NCBI RefSeq assembly: GCF_020736365.1
Contig: NZ_CP085988.1
Location: 1,308,001-1,372,000, forward strand
Direction: 5' to 3'
DNA: 64,000 nt
DNA from: Clostridium sp. M62/1
GTDB lineage: Bacteria > Bacillota > Clostridia > Lachnospirales > Lachnospiraceae
Part shown: in pieces, positions 33,839-43,369 of the stretch
Layout of the letters: each line of letters begins with the position of its first letter
Position numbering within the stretch: the stretch's first letter is position 1
Notes under the pieces: model-generated
What the model saw: only the letters and a program-made list of their open reading frames with translations
The model's database searches: none
What the model was told of the DNA's origin: nothing
Made by a program: the position numbers and the translations under genes

Positions 33839-34208
33839 ATATCCAAATTTCGGTTATATAAGGCCTGTTTCATTCGTTATTTAATTGATAGGGAAAGGGT
33901 GAAAAAGATGATAACATATGATAAGCTGTGGAAGACTATGAAGGAAAAGCAGATGACTCAGTATCGTTTAATTCGATACTATGGCTTCAGTGCCGGCCAG
34001 ATTGGACGTCTGAAAAAGAACATGTATGTGTCGACCCATACGCTGGAAGTTCTCTGCCAAATCCTGAACTGCAGAATCGAGGATATCGTAGAGTATATTC
34101 CGGATGAAGAGTAGTAGGAGATAACCCGCAGACCTGGACAGAAAAACCGCTAGCTGGCCGAAATAACTAAAACATCTATCGCCCTTCGGAGGCTATTTGG
34201 CTCTTTCT
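33839..34208 (+). repeat. Left arm of an imperfect inverted duplication (about 370 bp)
   Basis: The stretch from ATATCCAAAT through the HTH gene to about GGCTCTTTCTG is repeated, inverted, at 34797-35163. Similarity is highest over the leader and gene and weaker after the stop codon. Confidence 0.8.
33908..34114 (+). CDS. Small Cro/CI-type HTH protein, left copy
   Basis: 68 residues. It begins MITYDKLWKTMKEK, with a helix-turn-helix around QYRLIRYYGFSAGQIGRLKKN and a recognition part LEVLCQILNCRIEDIVEYI, typical of HTH_26/XRE mini-regulators. GGGAAAGGG precedes the ATG at 33908. The protein is nearly identical to the right copy but stops at DEE, eight or nine residues earlier, through a TAG where the other copy has CAG. 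No target gene is obvious. Confidence 0.85.
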   Translation: MITYDKLWKTMKEKQMTQYRLIRYYGFSAGQIGRLKKNMYVSTHTLEVLCQILNCRIEDIVEYIPDEE

Positions 34209-34796
34209 GTCTCACAAAACTGAATATGGAAGCAGCAATGCCGTCTTCAGAGTGACTGGGGACGGCATCTTTGCGTATGACGGAACGTACTGCAATTCAT
34301 GTGAAACCACTCTCTGTGGGCAGTGATAAAGGGCTGTGCAGCCAGGCCAGTCTAAAAGGGCTGACTGAAGCGATTATAACTCTCTGAGGCCTTAAAGGGC
34401 AGATACCTGGAGAGAGTTCTATTTGCCATTTTAGCGAATTTAATATGGATAACCTGAGCTTTTCCTCAAAGACGCGGAAAGGCCGTTCTAATACCCCTTT
34501 AAATCGTTTAAAAGGCATATAGTTTTTTGAATTGAATTAAAAAAACGGGATTCAAATGAGACACAGTGTCTGAACGTGTATCAGGCTTCCGGAAAAAGGA
34601 AAGAGATTGTGGCAGCTAACGAGTTTTTCCATACGTTTTGCCAGTCCCGGGATTTATCAAAAAAGAAAGTGGCATATATTGCAGGAGGAAGAATTCGAAC
34701 AAAGCAGGAGGAAGTTTCTTCTGTGAATATGAAAAAATACCGCCTCCAGACAGGCTGAAAGCGGTATTACTGTCTTATATCCTTTTTTGCGGCAGA
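34209..34796. other. Spacer between the inverted HTH copies
   Basis: It holds hairpins at 34236-34270 (ATGCCGTC/GACGGCAT) and 34736-34768 (AATACCGC/GCGGTATT), and a 13-bp palindrome AGACACAGTGTCT at 34559-34571. A 60-codon open frame at 34576-34758 has no ribosome site and no recognisable product. I see no transposase. Confidence 0.5.
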
Positions 34797-35163
34797 AGAG
34801 CCGTATGACCTTCGTAAGACGATAGTATTTGAGTTATTTTGACCGGCTAGTGCTTTTTTACTCTGGCCTGCAAATTATCGGCTGCTGCTCCTCGTCAGGA
34901 ATATACTCTACAATATCCTCGATTCTGCAGTTCAAGATTTGGCAGAGGACTTCCAGCGTATGGGTAGACACATACATGTTCTTTTTCAGACGTCCAATTT
35001 GGCTGGCGCTGAAGCCGTAGTATCTGATTAAACGGTACTGGCTCATCTGCTTTTCCTTCATAGTTTCCCACAACTTATCATATGTTATCATTTTTCTCAC
35101 CCTTTCCCTATCCATTAAATAACGAATCGAACATGTTGTATATAACCAATATTTGGATAATAT
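34797..35163 (-). repeat. Right arm of the inverted duplication
   Basis: The inverted counterpart of 33839-34208, carrying the second HTH gene and its leader. The arms diverge by scattered substitutions, so the duplication is not very recent. Confidence 0.8.
34858..35091 (-). CDS. Small Cro/CI-type HTH protein, right copy
   Basis: 77 residues, with the same fold and sequence as the left copy except for a few substitutions (K to E at position 9, T to S in MSQYR, G to S in SASQ) and a longer end (EEQQPIICRPE). GGGAAAGGGTGAG precedes the ATG at 35091; an upstream in-frame ATG at 35115 overlaps that site. It faces the left copy, with the two 3' ends pointing at each other. The retained identity suggests both copies are functional and under the same selection. 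Confidence 0.85.
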   Translation of the reverse strand: MITYDKLWETMKEKQMSQYRLIRYYGFSASQIGRLKKNMYVSTHTLEVLCQILNCRIEDIVEYIPDEEQQPIICRPE

Positions 35164-35409
35164 ATCTATATAGGGATATTCAACATAATCTTAAATTGTT
35201 CAGAGAGAATTGAAGAAAATTTACAATTAAAAGCAGTTATTGATGTATAGGATTAGGGATATCAATATTCTGATACAATATTTGGGTTAATGTTTAGCTG
35301 AAATTATTGTAATAACTTTCATGGGTACGATATGAAAGGTATTCAGGAAACTTTCATTTGAACGTAATAGTATACAAAAATACTCAGGATAGTAACAATG
35401 AAAATGCAT

Positions 35410-35489
35410 TATAATAGCAAAGCAGATTTTTCAAAAACCAAAAGCGCTGGCAGAAGAAATAATTAAATTTCTCTGCCAACGCTTTTTTT
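35410..35489 (+). ncRNA. Candidate small RNA with promoter -10 and terminator
   Basis: TATAAT at 35410-35415 is followed 26 bases later by an intrinsic terminator (AGCG-N2-GGCAGA, pairing with TCTGCC-N2-CGCT, then seven T) ending at 35489. No open frame lies between and no gene upstream needs this terminator. A short transcript of about 65-70 nt is possible. The rest of 35164-35409 has only AT-rich DNA. Confidence 0.4.
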
Positions 35490-35668
35490 ATTAACTAACA
35501 GTCTGCTGGAAGCAGCCGCTGTGATATTAGTCGATCCAGCTTGGAGCATCTTTAGCTGTATACTATGTGGCAGTTTCTGTAGGTTCACCATTACCGGCAT
35601 ATTCCGAGCACTTTCGTTTATATTAATAAAATATTAAATAATTCTGCTGTGTTCCGGCTGTGCTTTTC

Positions 35669-35697
35669 TTGCGCCGGAAAGATATAAGTGATATACT
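35669..35697 (+). promoter_or_regulatory. Promoter of the polymerase/dehydratase unit
   Basis: TTGCGC (35669-35674) and TATACT (35692-35697) are 17 bp apart. A leader of about 200 nt follows, with a GCAGC/GCTGC hairpin near 35845-35865. No gene is seen in 35490-35903. Confidence 0.75.
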
Positions 35698-35903
35698 AAA
35701 ACAGTGTATGCCTAAAACATGAACTGCTGATAAAAATGCGGATCATATGTTTACAGCCTTTAAAGTGAAGCTTCAGATACAGGGCTGAAATGGGGCAGTA
35801 CAGATAAGAGCTGACACAGCAGAAGTGAAGTGTGCCGTCGGGGCAGCATTTTGGCTGCAGATGGAGACAAAAAATAAATTTACAGAAAGAATATGGAGAG
35901 CTT

Positions 35904-37547
35904 ATGAGCAGCAATGTAATTAAAAATGTTTCGGCAGAGAAGCGGCCCTACAGAGGCATTGAAGTTCTGGCAGGAATTTATACACTGGTGATACTGTGTA
36001 TTTTCCCCTTTGTAGTACATGACAGGTATTTTGATATTCTTCCTACGAAGTACCGCTTTTATTCGACTGCAACGTCGGCAGTCCTGGTGTTTACAGTCAT
36101 TTATCTGATTGCCAGCGGCGCGGTGGTTCGGGCTGTGCGCTCATTTGGTGACGGAAGCTGGCGCAGGCATCTGAATTTTGTGGACTGGGCGGCAATCGCC
36201 TTTGCAGTTTTGATTACAATTTCCACCATCCAGTCAGACTTTCGGTTTGAGTCCTTCTGGGGAAACGAGGGGCGCTATACAGGCCTGTTCACCCTTTCGC
36301 TGTACGTGTTTTCGTATTTTTTTATCAGCCGTTTCCTGAGATGGAAGCAGTGGTACCTGGATCTGTTCCTGGCAGGGGGGATTCTTGCCTGTCTGTGGGG
36401 AATTACAGATTATTTCAGAATGGATATTTTCCATTTTAAGGAAAGGATTGCATCTAATGCAGACTCCTTCACCTCCTCTTTTGGAAATATCAATACGTAC
36501 ACCATCTATGTGGCCATGGTGATTGCGGTGGCGGTGATTCTGTTTTTAATGAGTGAATCAGTCCTGCGCTCCATTTTTTATTATATCTGCTTTATAATAG
36601 GGATGTTTGCCATTATCATGGGAGAGAGCGACAATGCCTATCTCTCTCTGGGTGCTCTGTTCGCCCTGGCGCCTCTCTATGCATTCAGAAAATCTCAGGC
36701 AGTCAGAAGATATGCAGTGCTGATTGCCACAATTCTGACCGTTGCCAGATGTATCGAATGGATCAACGTGAAATACGCAGATACGGTGATTGGGATTAAC
36801 AGCCTATTTTCTTTTATTTCAGGTTATGATAAGATTATGGCTGTGATTGCCGCAGCCTGGACTGTAGCTGCGGTGCTGTACCTCTTAAAGCTGGTGATAA
36901 AGAAGAACCCCCCGGGACTGCTTCTGGCCCTCAGAATTGTCTGGGGAGCTGTGCTGGCAGGAGCGGTGCTTCTTATCTGCTATATGTTCTATGACGCAAA
37001 CATAGCAGGACATCAGGAAAAATATCAGTCTATTGCAAAGTACCTGGTATTTAATGATAACTGGGGGACTAACCGTGGATTTGCCTGGAGGATTTCGTGG
37101 GAGAATTTCCTGAGTTTCCCCCTGCATCACAAGATTTTTGGGTTTGGACCGGACACATTTGGGATTATCACTACATTTAATAACTTTCAGGAAATGAGCG
37201 AAAATTATCGTGTAGTGTTTGACAATGCCCACAATGAGTACCTTCAGTTCCTTTTGACGATCGGAATTGCAGGACTTGCCGCGTACCTTGCATTTTTGAT
37301 TTCAGCCTTTGTGAAAATGACCCGCCAGGCGAAAGGGAATCCTCTGGTACTTGCACCGATGTTTGCATTTGTTTGCTACAGTGTGCAGGCCGTGGTAAAC
37401 CTGAACGTACCCATCACTGCGCCCTTTATGTGGCAGTTTTTGGCTATGGGACTGGCTGTCTGCTATCAGTCGGGAAGCGCGGGGAAGGAAGCAGAAGTTC
37501 AGGCGGACTGGGCCGTTGATGAAACTGAGAAAAGGGATGAAAAATAG
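35904..37547 (+). CDS. O-antigen ligase/polymerase-type (Wzy/WaaL) membrane protein
   Basis: 547 residues with about 12 hydrophobic segments and a large extracytoplasmic loop (about 375-460) that contains GFGPDTFG and FDNAHNEYLQFLLTIG. The last is the H-N-x-x-L/Y-Q motif of the Wzy_C (O-antigen ligase) family. Such proteins polymerise or transfer undecaprenyl-linked glycans outside the membrane. The ATG at 35904 has GGAGAG upstream; the longer frame begins in the leader. It lies 62 bp before the CapD-like gene in one unit. The exact role (polymerase or ligase) cannot be told apart from sequence. Confidence 0.85.
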   Translation: MSSNVIKNVSAEKRPYRGIEVLAGIYTLVILCIFPFVVHDRYFDILPTKYRFYSTATSAVLVFTVIYLIASGAVVRAVRSFGDGSWRRHLNFVDWAAIAFAVLITISTIQSDFRFESFWGNEGRYTGLFTLSLYVFSYFFISRFLRWKQWYLDLFLAGGILACLWGITDYFRMDIFHFKERIASNADSFTSSFGNINTYTIYVAMVIAVAVILFLMSESVLRSIFYYICFIIGMFAIIMGESDNAYLSLGALFALAPLYAFRKSQAVRRYAVLIATILTVARCIEWINVKYADTVIGINSLFSFISGYDKIMAVIAAAWTVAAVLYLLKLVIKKNPPGLLLALRIVWGAVLAGAVLLICYMFYDANIAGHQEKYQSIAKYLVFNDNWGTNRGFAWRISWENFLSFPLHHKIFGFGPDTFGIITTFNNFQEMSENYRVVFDNAHNEYLQFLLTIGIAGLAAYLAFLISAFVKMTRQAKGNPLVLAPMFAFVCYSVQAVVNLNVPITAPFMWQFLAMGLAVCYQSGSAGKEAEVQADWAVDETEKRDEK

Positions 37548-37609
37548 AGGAGGGGCATATTTAGAAGAGAGCCGCCCTCACAATCTGAAAAAAGGAAGTT
37601 GTAGTTGCC

Positions 37610-39466
37610 ATGTTTGATAAGTATATGCCAAAAAACAAAAGAGTCAGAATGATTATTTTAATGCTGGCTGATATTGTATCAATCCAGATTTGCTCCTTTC
37701 TGGCGCTTCTGATACGGTTTGATCTGAATATCGCAAAGATTCCGCCTGAGTACAGTGCCAATGTGCTGCGCTACTGGCCTATCCACACACTCCTGACTGT
37801 TGCGCTCTTTTTCCTGGCGCATCTGTATTCGACCATGTGGAGTGTGGCTGGAATCAGGGAGGTAATAAGAATTGTCCTTTCCTGCGGTCTCTCGACAGTT
37901 CTGCAGATAGCAGGTATGACGCTTCTGCAGTTTTTTATGCCGAGAAGCTACTATATTATCAGCTTTGTTGCTCTCTGCATCGCCGTTACAGGCATTCGGT
38001 TATCCTACCGGATTAAGCACTCCCTGTTTCCGTCGGGCAACAGAGGCGGAAGCAGGATTATGATTGTGGGAGCGGGAACCTCCGGCTCTGTGATTCTCAA
38101 GGAGATGATGACAAGCAGGCACACAAACGGAACAGTTGTCTGCTTTGCGGACGACGACATCAATAAAAAAGGCAAGTATCTGAATGGAGTTCCCATTGCG
38201 GGAGGCCGGGAGGAGATACCGGAGCTGGCAAAGCAGTACCGGGTGGATGAGATCTATGTGGCAATTCCGTCAGCCCCGGCCAAGGAACGAAAAAAGATTT
38301 TAGAGATCTGCCGAGAAACGGACTGCAAAATCAAGATGCTTCCCGGAATCTATCAGCTTCTCAACGGCGAGGTCAGTGTGGCCAAGCTCAGGGAGGTTCA
38401 GATCGAGGATCTGCTGGGAAGGGATCCGATCCGCGTGAATCTGGATGAGATTATGGGATATGTGCAGGATAAGGTAATCCTTGTCACAGGCGGGGGCGGT
38501 TCCATCGGAAGCGAGCTGTGCCGTCAGATTGCCAGCCACAGGCCAAAGCAGCTCATTGTCTTTGACGTCTATGAGAATAATGCATACGATCTGCAGCAGG
38601 AGCTGGAGAGAAGTTTCCCGGAACTCAATCTGACTGTGCTGATCGGCTCCGTGAGAAACACACACCGGATTGAGAGCGTGTTTGAACAGTACAGGCCGGA
38701 TATCGTCTACCATGCGGCCGCCCATAAGCATGTCCCCCTCATGGAAAACAGCCCCAACGAGGCGATCAAGAATAATGTCTTCGGTACATACAAGACAGCC
38801 AGGGCTGCCGGAAAGTACGGAGCAAAGCGCTTTGTCCTGATTTCCACAGACAAGGCGGTCAACCCGACCAACATCATGGGGGCCTCCAAGCGGATGTGCG
38901 AGATGGTTATTCAGATGATGGATCACAGGTACAGGACCGAGTTTGTGGCAGTGCGCTTTGGAAATGTGCTGGGCAGCAACGGCTCCGTCATTCCCCTGTT
39001 TAAAAAGCAGATTGCAGAGGGAGGCCCTGTCACCGTCACACATCCCGATATTATCCGCTATTTTATGACGATACCGGAGGCTGTGTCGCTGGTGCTTCAG
39101 GCAGGAGCCTATGCAAAGGGCGGAGAGATTTTTGTCCTGAACATGGGAGAGCCTGTAAAAATCCTGGATTTGGCCAAGAATTTAATCCGGCTGTCGGGAT
39201 ATGTGCCGGGAGAGGATATTGCCATTGAATTTACCGGGCTCAGGCCGGGAGAGAAACTCTATGAGGAGATGCTTATGGATGAGGAGGGCATGCAGGATAC
39301 CCCCAATAAGCTGATCCACATTGGAAAGCCCATTGAGTTTGATGAGGACGAGTTCCAGAAGCAGCTGGATGAGCTGTATGAGATTGCAAACAGGGATTCG
39401 GAGAATATCAAGGAGGCCGTCCAGCGGATCGTTCCCACGTATGTGATCAAAAGGGATGAGAAGTAG
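37610..39466 (+). CDS. Membrane nucleotide-sugar 4,6-dehydratase (CapD/PglF/WbpM type)
   Basis: 618 residues. Four membrane helices (about 11-135) precede a CoA-binding-like Rossmann domain (IMIVGAGTSGS, 150-160). A short-chain dehydrogenase domain follows with TGGGGSIG (293-300) and STDKAVNPTNIMGASKR, where M423-x3-K427 replaces the usual YxxxK as in this subfamily. It converts UDP-GlcNAc-type sugars to the 4-keto-6-deoxy form, the first step to bacillosamine, FucNAc or QuiNAc. GGAAG lies near the ATG. A terminator follows, so this promoter covers only two genes. Confidence 0.92.
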   Translation: MFDKYMPKNKRVRMIILMLADIVSIQICSFLALLIRFDLNIAKIPPEYSANVLRYWPIHTLLTVALFFLAHLYSTMWSVAGIREVIRIVLSCGLSTVLQIAGMTLLQFFMPRSYYIISFVALCIAVTGIRLSYRIKHSLFPSGNRGGSRIMIVGAGTSGSVILKEMMTSRHTNGTVVCFADDDINKKGKYLNGVPIAGGREEIPELAKQYRVDEIYVAIPSAPAKERKKILEICRETDCKIKMLPGIYQLLNGEVSVAKLREVQIEDLLGRDPIRVNLDEIMGYVQDKVILVTGGGGSIGSELCRQIASHRPKQLIVFDVYENNAYDLQQELERSFPELNLTVLIGSVRNTHRIESVFEQYRPDIVYHAAAHKHVPLMENSPNEAIKNNVFGTYKTARAAGKYGAKRFVLISTDKAVNPTNIMGASKRMCEMVIQMMDHRYRTEFVAVRFGNVLGSNGSVIPLFKKQIAEGGPVTVTHPDIIRYFMTIPEAVSLVLQAGAYAKGGEIFVLNMGEPVKILDLAKNLIRLSGYVPGEDIAIEFTGLRPGEKLYEEMLMDEEGMQDTPNKLIHIGKPIEFDEDEFQKQLDELYEIANRDSENIKEAVQRIVPTYVIKRDEK

Positions 39467-39566
39467 GATGAGTAGTTAAGGGAAAGGACAGGCAGAAAGC
39501 GGGAATTGAGCGCTTAAGGAGTACCTGAAGCATCGGAATAAGAAAGATAAATATTCAGCAACTATA

Positions 39567-39619
39567 AAAACGGGCAGTTCAGAGGATAATCGCAGGAATT
39601 CTGAGCCGGCCCGTTTTTT
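39567..39619 (+). terminator. Intrinsic terminator after the dehydratase gene
   Basis: ACGGGC pairs with GCCCGT, with inner TTCAGA/TCTGA, and TTTTTT follows at 39614-39619. Confidence 0.87.
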
Positions 39620-39821
39620 CTGCGTTCAGGTTTGTGAGGGAGGGAGTCTATGTGAGCTGTAAGAACATCAGCCGGGAGCCGGTTCCGCGCAAAAGGGAGG
39701 ATGAATTATCTTGAAATTCTGTATATTCTTGGAAATGAATTCAAATAATAAAAATGAGAACAGATACGTCCGATTTTGTATATTATTGTAAAAAACAGTA
39801 ATTAATTTAACGAGAATTTAC

Positions 39822-39850
39822 TTGAGTATCCGGCAGTTTTGGTATATAAT
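39822..39850 (+). promoter_or_regulatory. Promoter with long leader for the second Fe-ADH
   Basis: TTGAGT (39822-39827) and TATAAT (39845-39850) are 17 bp apart. The ATG is at 40052, leaving an untranslated leader of about 195 nt with paired segments such as GCAGAC-N8-GTCTGC. The stretch 39620-39821 has no gene. Confidence 0.8.
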
Positions 39851-40051
39851 ATATTATGGTTAAAAAAATAACAAATCATGTGCCAGAAAGCGGACAGGCC
39901 GTCTGCAGAAGGGGAACGGCAGTTAATATGAAACCGTTCATTTTCTGTGAAGGCTTCTGCGCAGACAGAAGCGTGTCTGCAGTGGGGAATGAGGATGTCT
40001 GGAGACGGTCCGGCCGGAAGGGTGCATCCATTTATGAAGGAGGAATCAGAA

Positions 40052-41230
40052 ATGGCAAGATTTACGTTACCGAGAGATATTTACCATGGAAAAGGATGCC
40101 TTGAGGAGCTGAAAAACCTGAAAGGAAAACGCGCAATCCTCGTTGTGGGCGGAGGTTCCATGAAGCGTCAGGGATTTTTAGACAAGGCGGTTGAGTACTT
40201 AAAGGAAGCCGGGATGGAGGTGCGCGTCTTTGAAGGCGTGGAGCCGGATCCGTCGGTAGAGACGGTTATGAAGGGTGCGCAGGTCATGAGAGAGTTTGAG
40301 CCGGACTGGATTGTCTCCATGGGCGGCGGTTCACCCATTGATGCAGCGAAAGCTATGTGGGCTTTCTATGAGTATCCGGAGGTGACGTTTGAGGAGCTGT
40401 GCACACCCTTTAATTTTCCGGAGCTGAGGACAAAGGCGAAATTTGCAGCGATTCCCTCCACTTCCGGCACAGCCACAGAGGTTACCGCCTTCTCCGTTAT
40501 CACAGATTACGAAAAGGGAATCAAGTATCCTCTTGCAGACTTTAATATCACGCCGGATGTTGCCATTGTCGATCCGGAGCTGGTGGAAGGGCTTCCTGCA
40601 AAACAGGTGGCCTATACGGGAATGGATGCCCTGACTCATGCGATCGAAGCCTATGTTTCCACACTCCACTGCACCTTTACGGATCCGCTGGCAATCAAGG
40701 CCATCCAGATCGTAAACAGTGATCTGCAGAAATCTTATGACGGCGACATGAGAAGCCGTGAGGAGATGCACTATGGCCAGTGTCTGGCAGGAATGGCTTT
40801 TTCCAATGCGCTTCTCGGAATTGTGCACTCCATGGCTCACAAGACAGGAGCTGCATTTTCCACCGGCCATATCACACACGGCCTGGCCAATGCCATGTAT
40901 CTTCCATATGTAATCTCCTACAATGCCAAGGAGCCGGAGGCGGCAGCGCGCTATGCGGAGATCGCCAATGCCATCGGCATTACAGGCACTGTGGAGGAGT
41001 GTATTGAGGGACTGAGAAAGAAAATCCGTTCCATGAATGATTATATGGGTATTCCCAATACACTGAAGGAGTTTGGAATTGAGGAGAAGGAGTTTAAAGA
41101 GAAGCTGGCCGCTATCTCTGAGAATGCGGTGGGCGATGCATGCACAGGATCCAATCCAAGAACGATTGATCCGAAGACCATGGAAAAACTGTTTACCTGT
41201 ATTTACTACGGAACAGAGGTTGACTTCTAA
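40052..41230 (+). CDS. Iron-containing alcohol dehydrogenase
   Basis: 392 residues. GGGSPIDAAKAMW binds the cofactor, PSTSGTATEVT follows, and the metal ligands are in GMDALTHAIEAYVS (D and H) and HSMAHKTGAAFSTGHITHG. It resembles clostridial butanol/ethanol dehydrogenases that regenerate NAD(P)+ by reducing aldehydes during fermentation. The ATG at 40052 is fixed by AAGGAGG 9 bases upstream; a longer frame to 39947 only covers the leader. It has its own promoter and terminator. It is similar in fold to, but clearly different from, the operon Fe-ADH at 5133-6296. Confidence 0.92.
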   Translation: MARFTLPRDIYHGKGCLEELKNLKGKRAILVVGGGSMKRQGFLDKAVEYLKEAGMEVRVFEGVEPDPSVETVMKGAQVMREFEPDWIVSMGGGSPIDAAKAMWAFYEYPEVTFEELCTPFNFPELRTKAKFAAIPSTSGTATEVTAFSVITDYEKGIKYPLADFNITPDVAIVDPELVEGLPAKQVAYTGMDALTHAIEAYVSTLHCTFTDPLAIKAIQIVNSDLQKSYDGDMRSREEMHYGQCLAGMAFSNALLGIVHSMAHKTGAAFSTGHITHGLANAMYLPYVISYNAKEPEAAARYAEIANAIGITGTVEECIEGLRKKIRSMNDYMGIPNTLKEFGIEEKEFKEKLAAISENAVGDACTGSNPRTIDPKTMEKLFTCIYYGTEVDF

Positions 41231-41267
41231 CAGCTGACATACAGCAGATTCAGAATGCAGTATGAAG

Positions 41268-41320
41268 AAAGCCTGACGGGCAGACGCTTACCTTTCGGTG
41301 AGCCTGCCTGTCAGGCTTTT
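41268..41320 (+). terminator. Intrinsic terminator of the Fe-ADH gene
   Basis: AAAGCCTGAC pairs with GTCAGGCTTT, extended by GGCAG/CTGCC with a bulge, followed by T. Confidence 0.88.
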
Positions 41321-41400
41321 GTGTTATATAACAGGAAATTTCGTTCTCTGTTATATAAAAACGTTCCGCGGGGATCGCACTGGGTTGGACAGAGAGGACG

Positions 41401-41976
41401 CTACAGACGTTTTCCCAGAATCCAGCGCCGGAGCCCTCCGTATTTCAGAGCCTCCTCTATTTTTTCGTAGCCGAGACACTGGAAATTCCGGAGACTGTAC
41501 AGATTTTCAGGGTGAACGGTTGCCATCAGGAAGCGATAGCCCATGGAGGCGGCTTTTTCCTCACCGGCCCTGAGAAGACGGCGCATCAGCCCGTTTCCGG
41601 TATAGGCTCTGCTGACCACAACTGTCTCCATGTGGGCCACAAGGGGGAGTTCCCGGGCAGACAGGTGAAGGGAAGAGCCCAGGTTATCACTGTCCAGGCC
41701 GGGAAAGCGGACGAGGAGGAAGGCTGCAATACTGCCCTGAGCGGGGATTGAGCCAGTGATATCTCTGTCGGGGGCGCTTCCTGCCGGAAGCTGGTTCTCC
41801 TCTTCCTCACAGACGGCTTTCAGGATAAATCCCTGCCGATCCATATGGTTTTCAATAAATTCCTGGTTATCCGGGCAGAACCACTCTTTTTGGGCAACAG
41901 TCTCTGCCCCCTCATTCATGAGTCGATAGATATTGGGGCTGTCTGACAGGACAGCAGGTATGATTGAAAAAGTCAT
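41401..41976 (-). CDS. GNAT-family N-acetyltransferase
   Basis: 191 residues from the ATG at 41976, which has GAGAGG upstream; a frame open to 42081 is the alternative. The acetyl-CoA-binding core is seen as VAHMETVVVSRAYTGNGLMRRLLRAGEEKA, followed by FLMATVHPENLYSLRNFQCLGYE, the usual N-x-x-S and GY pair of GNAT enzymes. The substrate is unknown. A small-molecule or protein N-acetylation role is possible. It stands alone on the minus strand between the Fe-ADH and the recombinase. The 41977-42302 gap shows no other gene. Confidence 0.83.
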   Translation of the reverse strand: MTFSIIPAVLSDSPNIYRLMNEGAETVAQKEWFCPDNQEFIENHMDRQGFILKAVCEEEENQLPAGSAPDRDITGSIPAQGSIAAFLLVRFPGLDSDNLGSSLHLSARELPLVAHMETVVVSRAYTGNGLMRRLLRAGEEKAASMGYRFLMATVHPENLYSLRNFQCLGYEKIEEALKYGGLRRWILGKRL

Positions 41977-42302
41977 GAAGGCCTCTCTTTCCGGAATCCC
42001 TCCTGGCAGGACTCCTCTCTGTTTTTTGTAATGCCGAATGCGGTTATGCAGTGCCCATATGCCTGCGTTTACCGGCTGCATAAAGGGATATTCTGCGGTA
42101 CGGGCAGTCGCTATGGGACTGTACTATCTAAAAGTTTAATACAGAATCGGAAAAAAGGAAAGTAAAATGCAGATGCAGAGAAAAGAAATTTCAGGAGGCA
42201 GGAGGCTTCTGGAAGATAAATATTACAGGTATCTGTAAAAGAACTCCTTTGCTAAGATAGTTATTGTTTATAAATGGATAATAATGGTAAAGGAGAAGGA
42301 AG

Positions 42303-43307
42303 ATGAACCGACAGACAGAAATGCAGACAGGAGAGGAATATGGAGGAGGCAGGCGGGAGATGACAGTAAAATCTCTCTGCGAAATATGGGAGGCTTCTGT
42401 CAGAAGCAGTGTAAAGCCCAGCACCTATGCCTGCTATGTGACGCTGATTGAAAAGCATATTCAGGCGGAGCTCGGAAACATGTCAGCGGGGAAGCTGACC
42501 AACCGGGTGATTCTGGAATTTGTGAGAAAGAAACAAAGGCAGGGACTTTCCGCAGGAACCGTCCGGCTGCTTCTTTTTTTGCTGAAACGCATCGTTCAGG
42601 CGGGAAAGGAGAGGGGGATATGGCCGGCAGAGGAACTCAGCTTCCGACAGCCAAGGCAGCTTTCAGGAGGGAAGAACATTATGGAATGGGAGGATTTCCA
42701 CAAGATCCTCAGCTACCTTCTGCACTCCAGAAGGAGCTTTGATCTGGGACTTCTGATTTCCCTGAGCACCGGAATACGGGTGGGGGAGCTGTGCGGTATA
42801 AAATGGGGAGATATTGACCTGAAGGCAGGGATACTGAGAGTCAGAAGAACCGTTTCCAGGATACGCAATGTGGATATAGAGGAACAGCAAAAGCCGTTTC
42901 CGGCAAAACAGAGCAGAACGATTATACAGATTGGGCCTCCGAAAACAGAAACCTCCGTGCGCGATATTCCGCTTCCTCAGTTTCTCGTGGAGAGACTGAG
43001 GGAGAGGCAGGAGGAGCGCAGATTTTCCTCCCAGGCCTATGTGCTCACAGGAAGAGCGCAGTTTATGGAGCCGAGAGGGGTACAGAGGCGGTTTAAAAAT
43101 CTCCTGAAAAAATGCGGGATTGAACCTGTCAATATTCACTCTCTCAGACATTCCTTTGCATCCAAATGGATTGAAAACGGGTTTGACAGCAAGGCTTTAT
43201 CTGAAATTCTCGGACATTCCTCTGTCAAAATAACTATGGATATCTATGTTCACAGCAGCATGAGACAGAAGAAAAGCTATATGGATCGCGTATTGGACGG
43301 ACTTTAA
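42303..43307 (+). CDS. Tyrosine recombinase (phage-integrase family)
   Basis: 334 residues. An N-terminal SAM-like core-binding domain (about 20-110) precedes the catalytic domain with all active residues: R159 (TGIRVGE), K214 (PPKTETS), H279 and R282 (HSLRHSF), H305 (LGHSS) and the nucleophile Y315 (DIYVH). GGAGAAGGAAG lies before the ATG. It sits immediately upstream of the wzz-like gene and its promoter, at the head of the polysaccharide locus. No att-like repeats or phage genes accompany it. It may catalyse local inversion or excision controlling the locus, or be a domesticated integrase. Confidence 0.93.
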   Translation: MNRQTEMQTGEEYGGGRREMTVKSLCEIWEASVRSSVKPSTYACYVTLIEKHIQAELGNMSAGKLTNRVILEFVRKKQRQGLSAGTVRLLLFLLKRIVQAGKERGIWPAEELSFRQPRQLSGGKNIMEWEDFHKILSYLLHSRRSFDLGLLISLSTGIRVGELCGIKWGDIDLKAGILRVRRTVSRIRNVDIEEQQKPFPAKQSRTIIQIGPPKTETSVRDIPLPQFLVERLRERQEERRFSSQAYVLTGRAQFMEPRGVQRRFKNLLKKCGIEPVNIHSLRHSFASKWIENGFDSKALSEILGHSSVKITMDIYVHSSMRQKKSYMDRVLDGL

Positions 43308-43369
43308 ATCTTCGCATGGTGAACTGTTACAGAGAAAAATTCTTTAAAAATATATTAAAGGATTTATAA

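Noticed and set aside
34576..34758. 60-codon open frame between HTH copies
   Set aside because: No ribosome site and no recognisable product; kept only as part of the spacer description.
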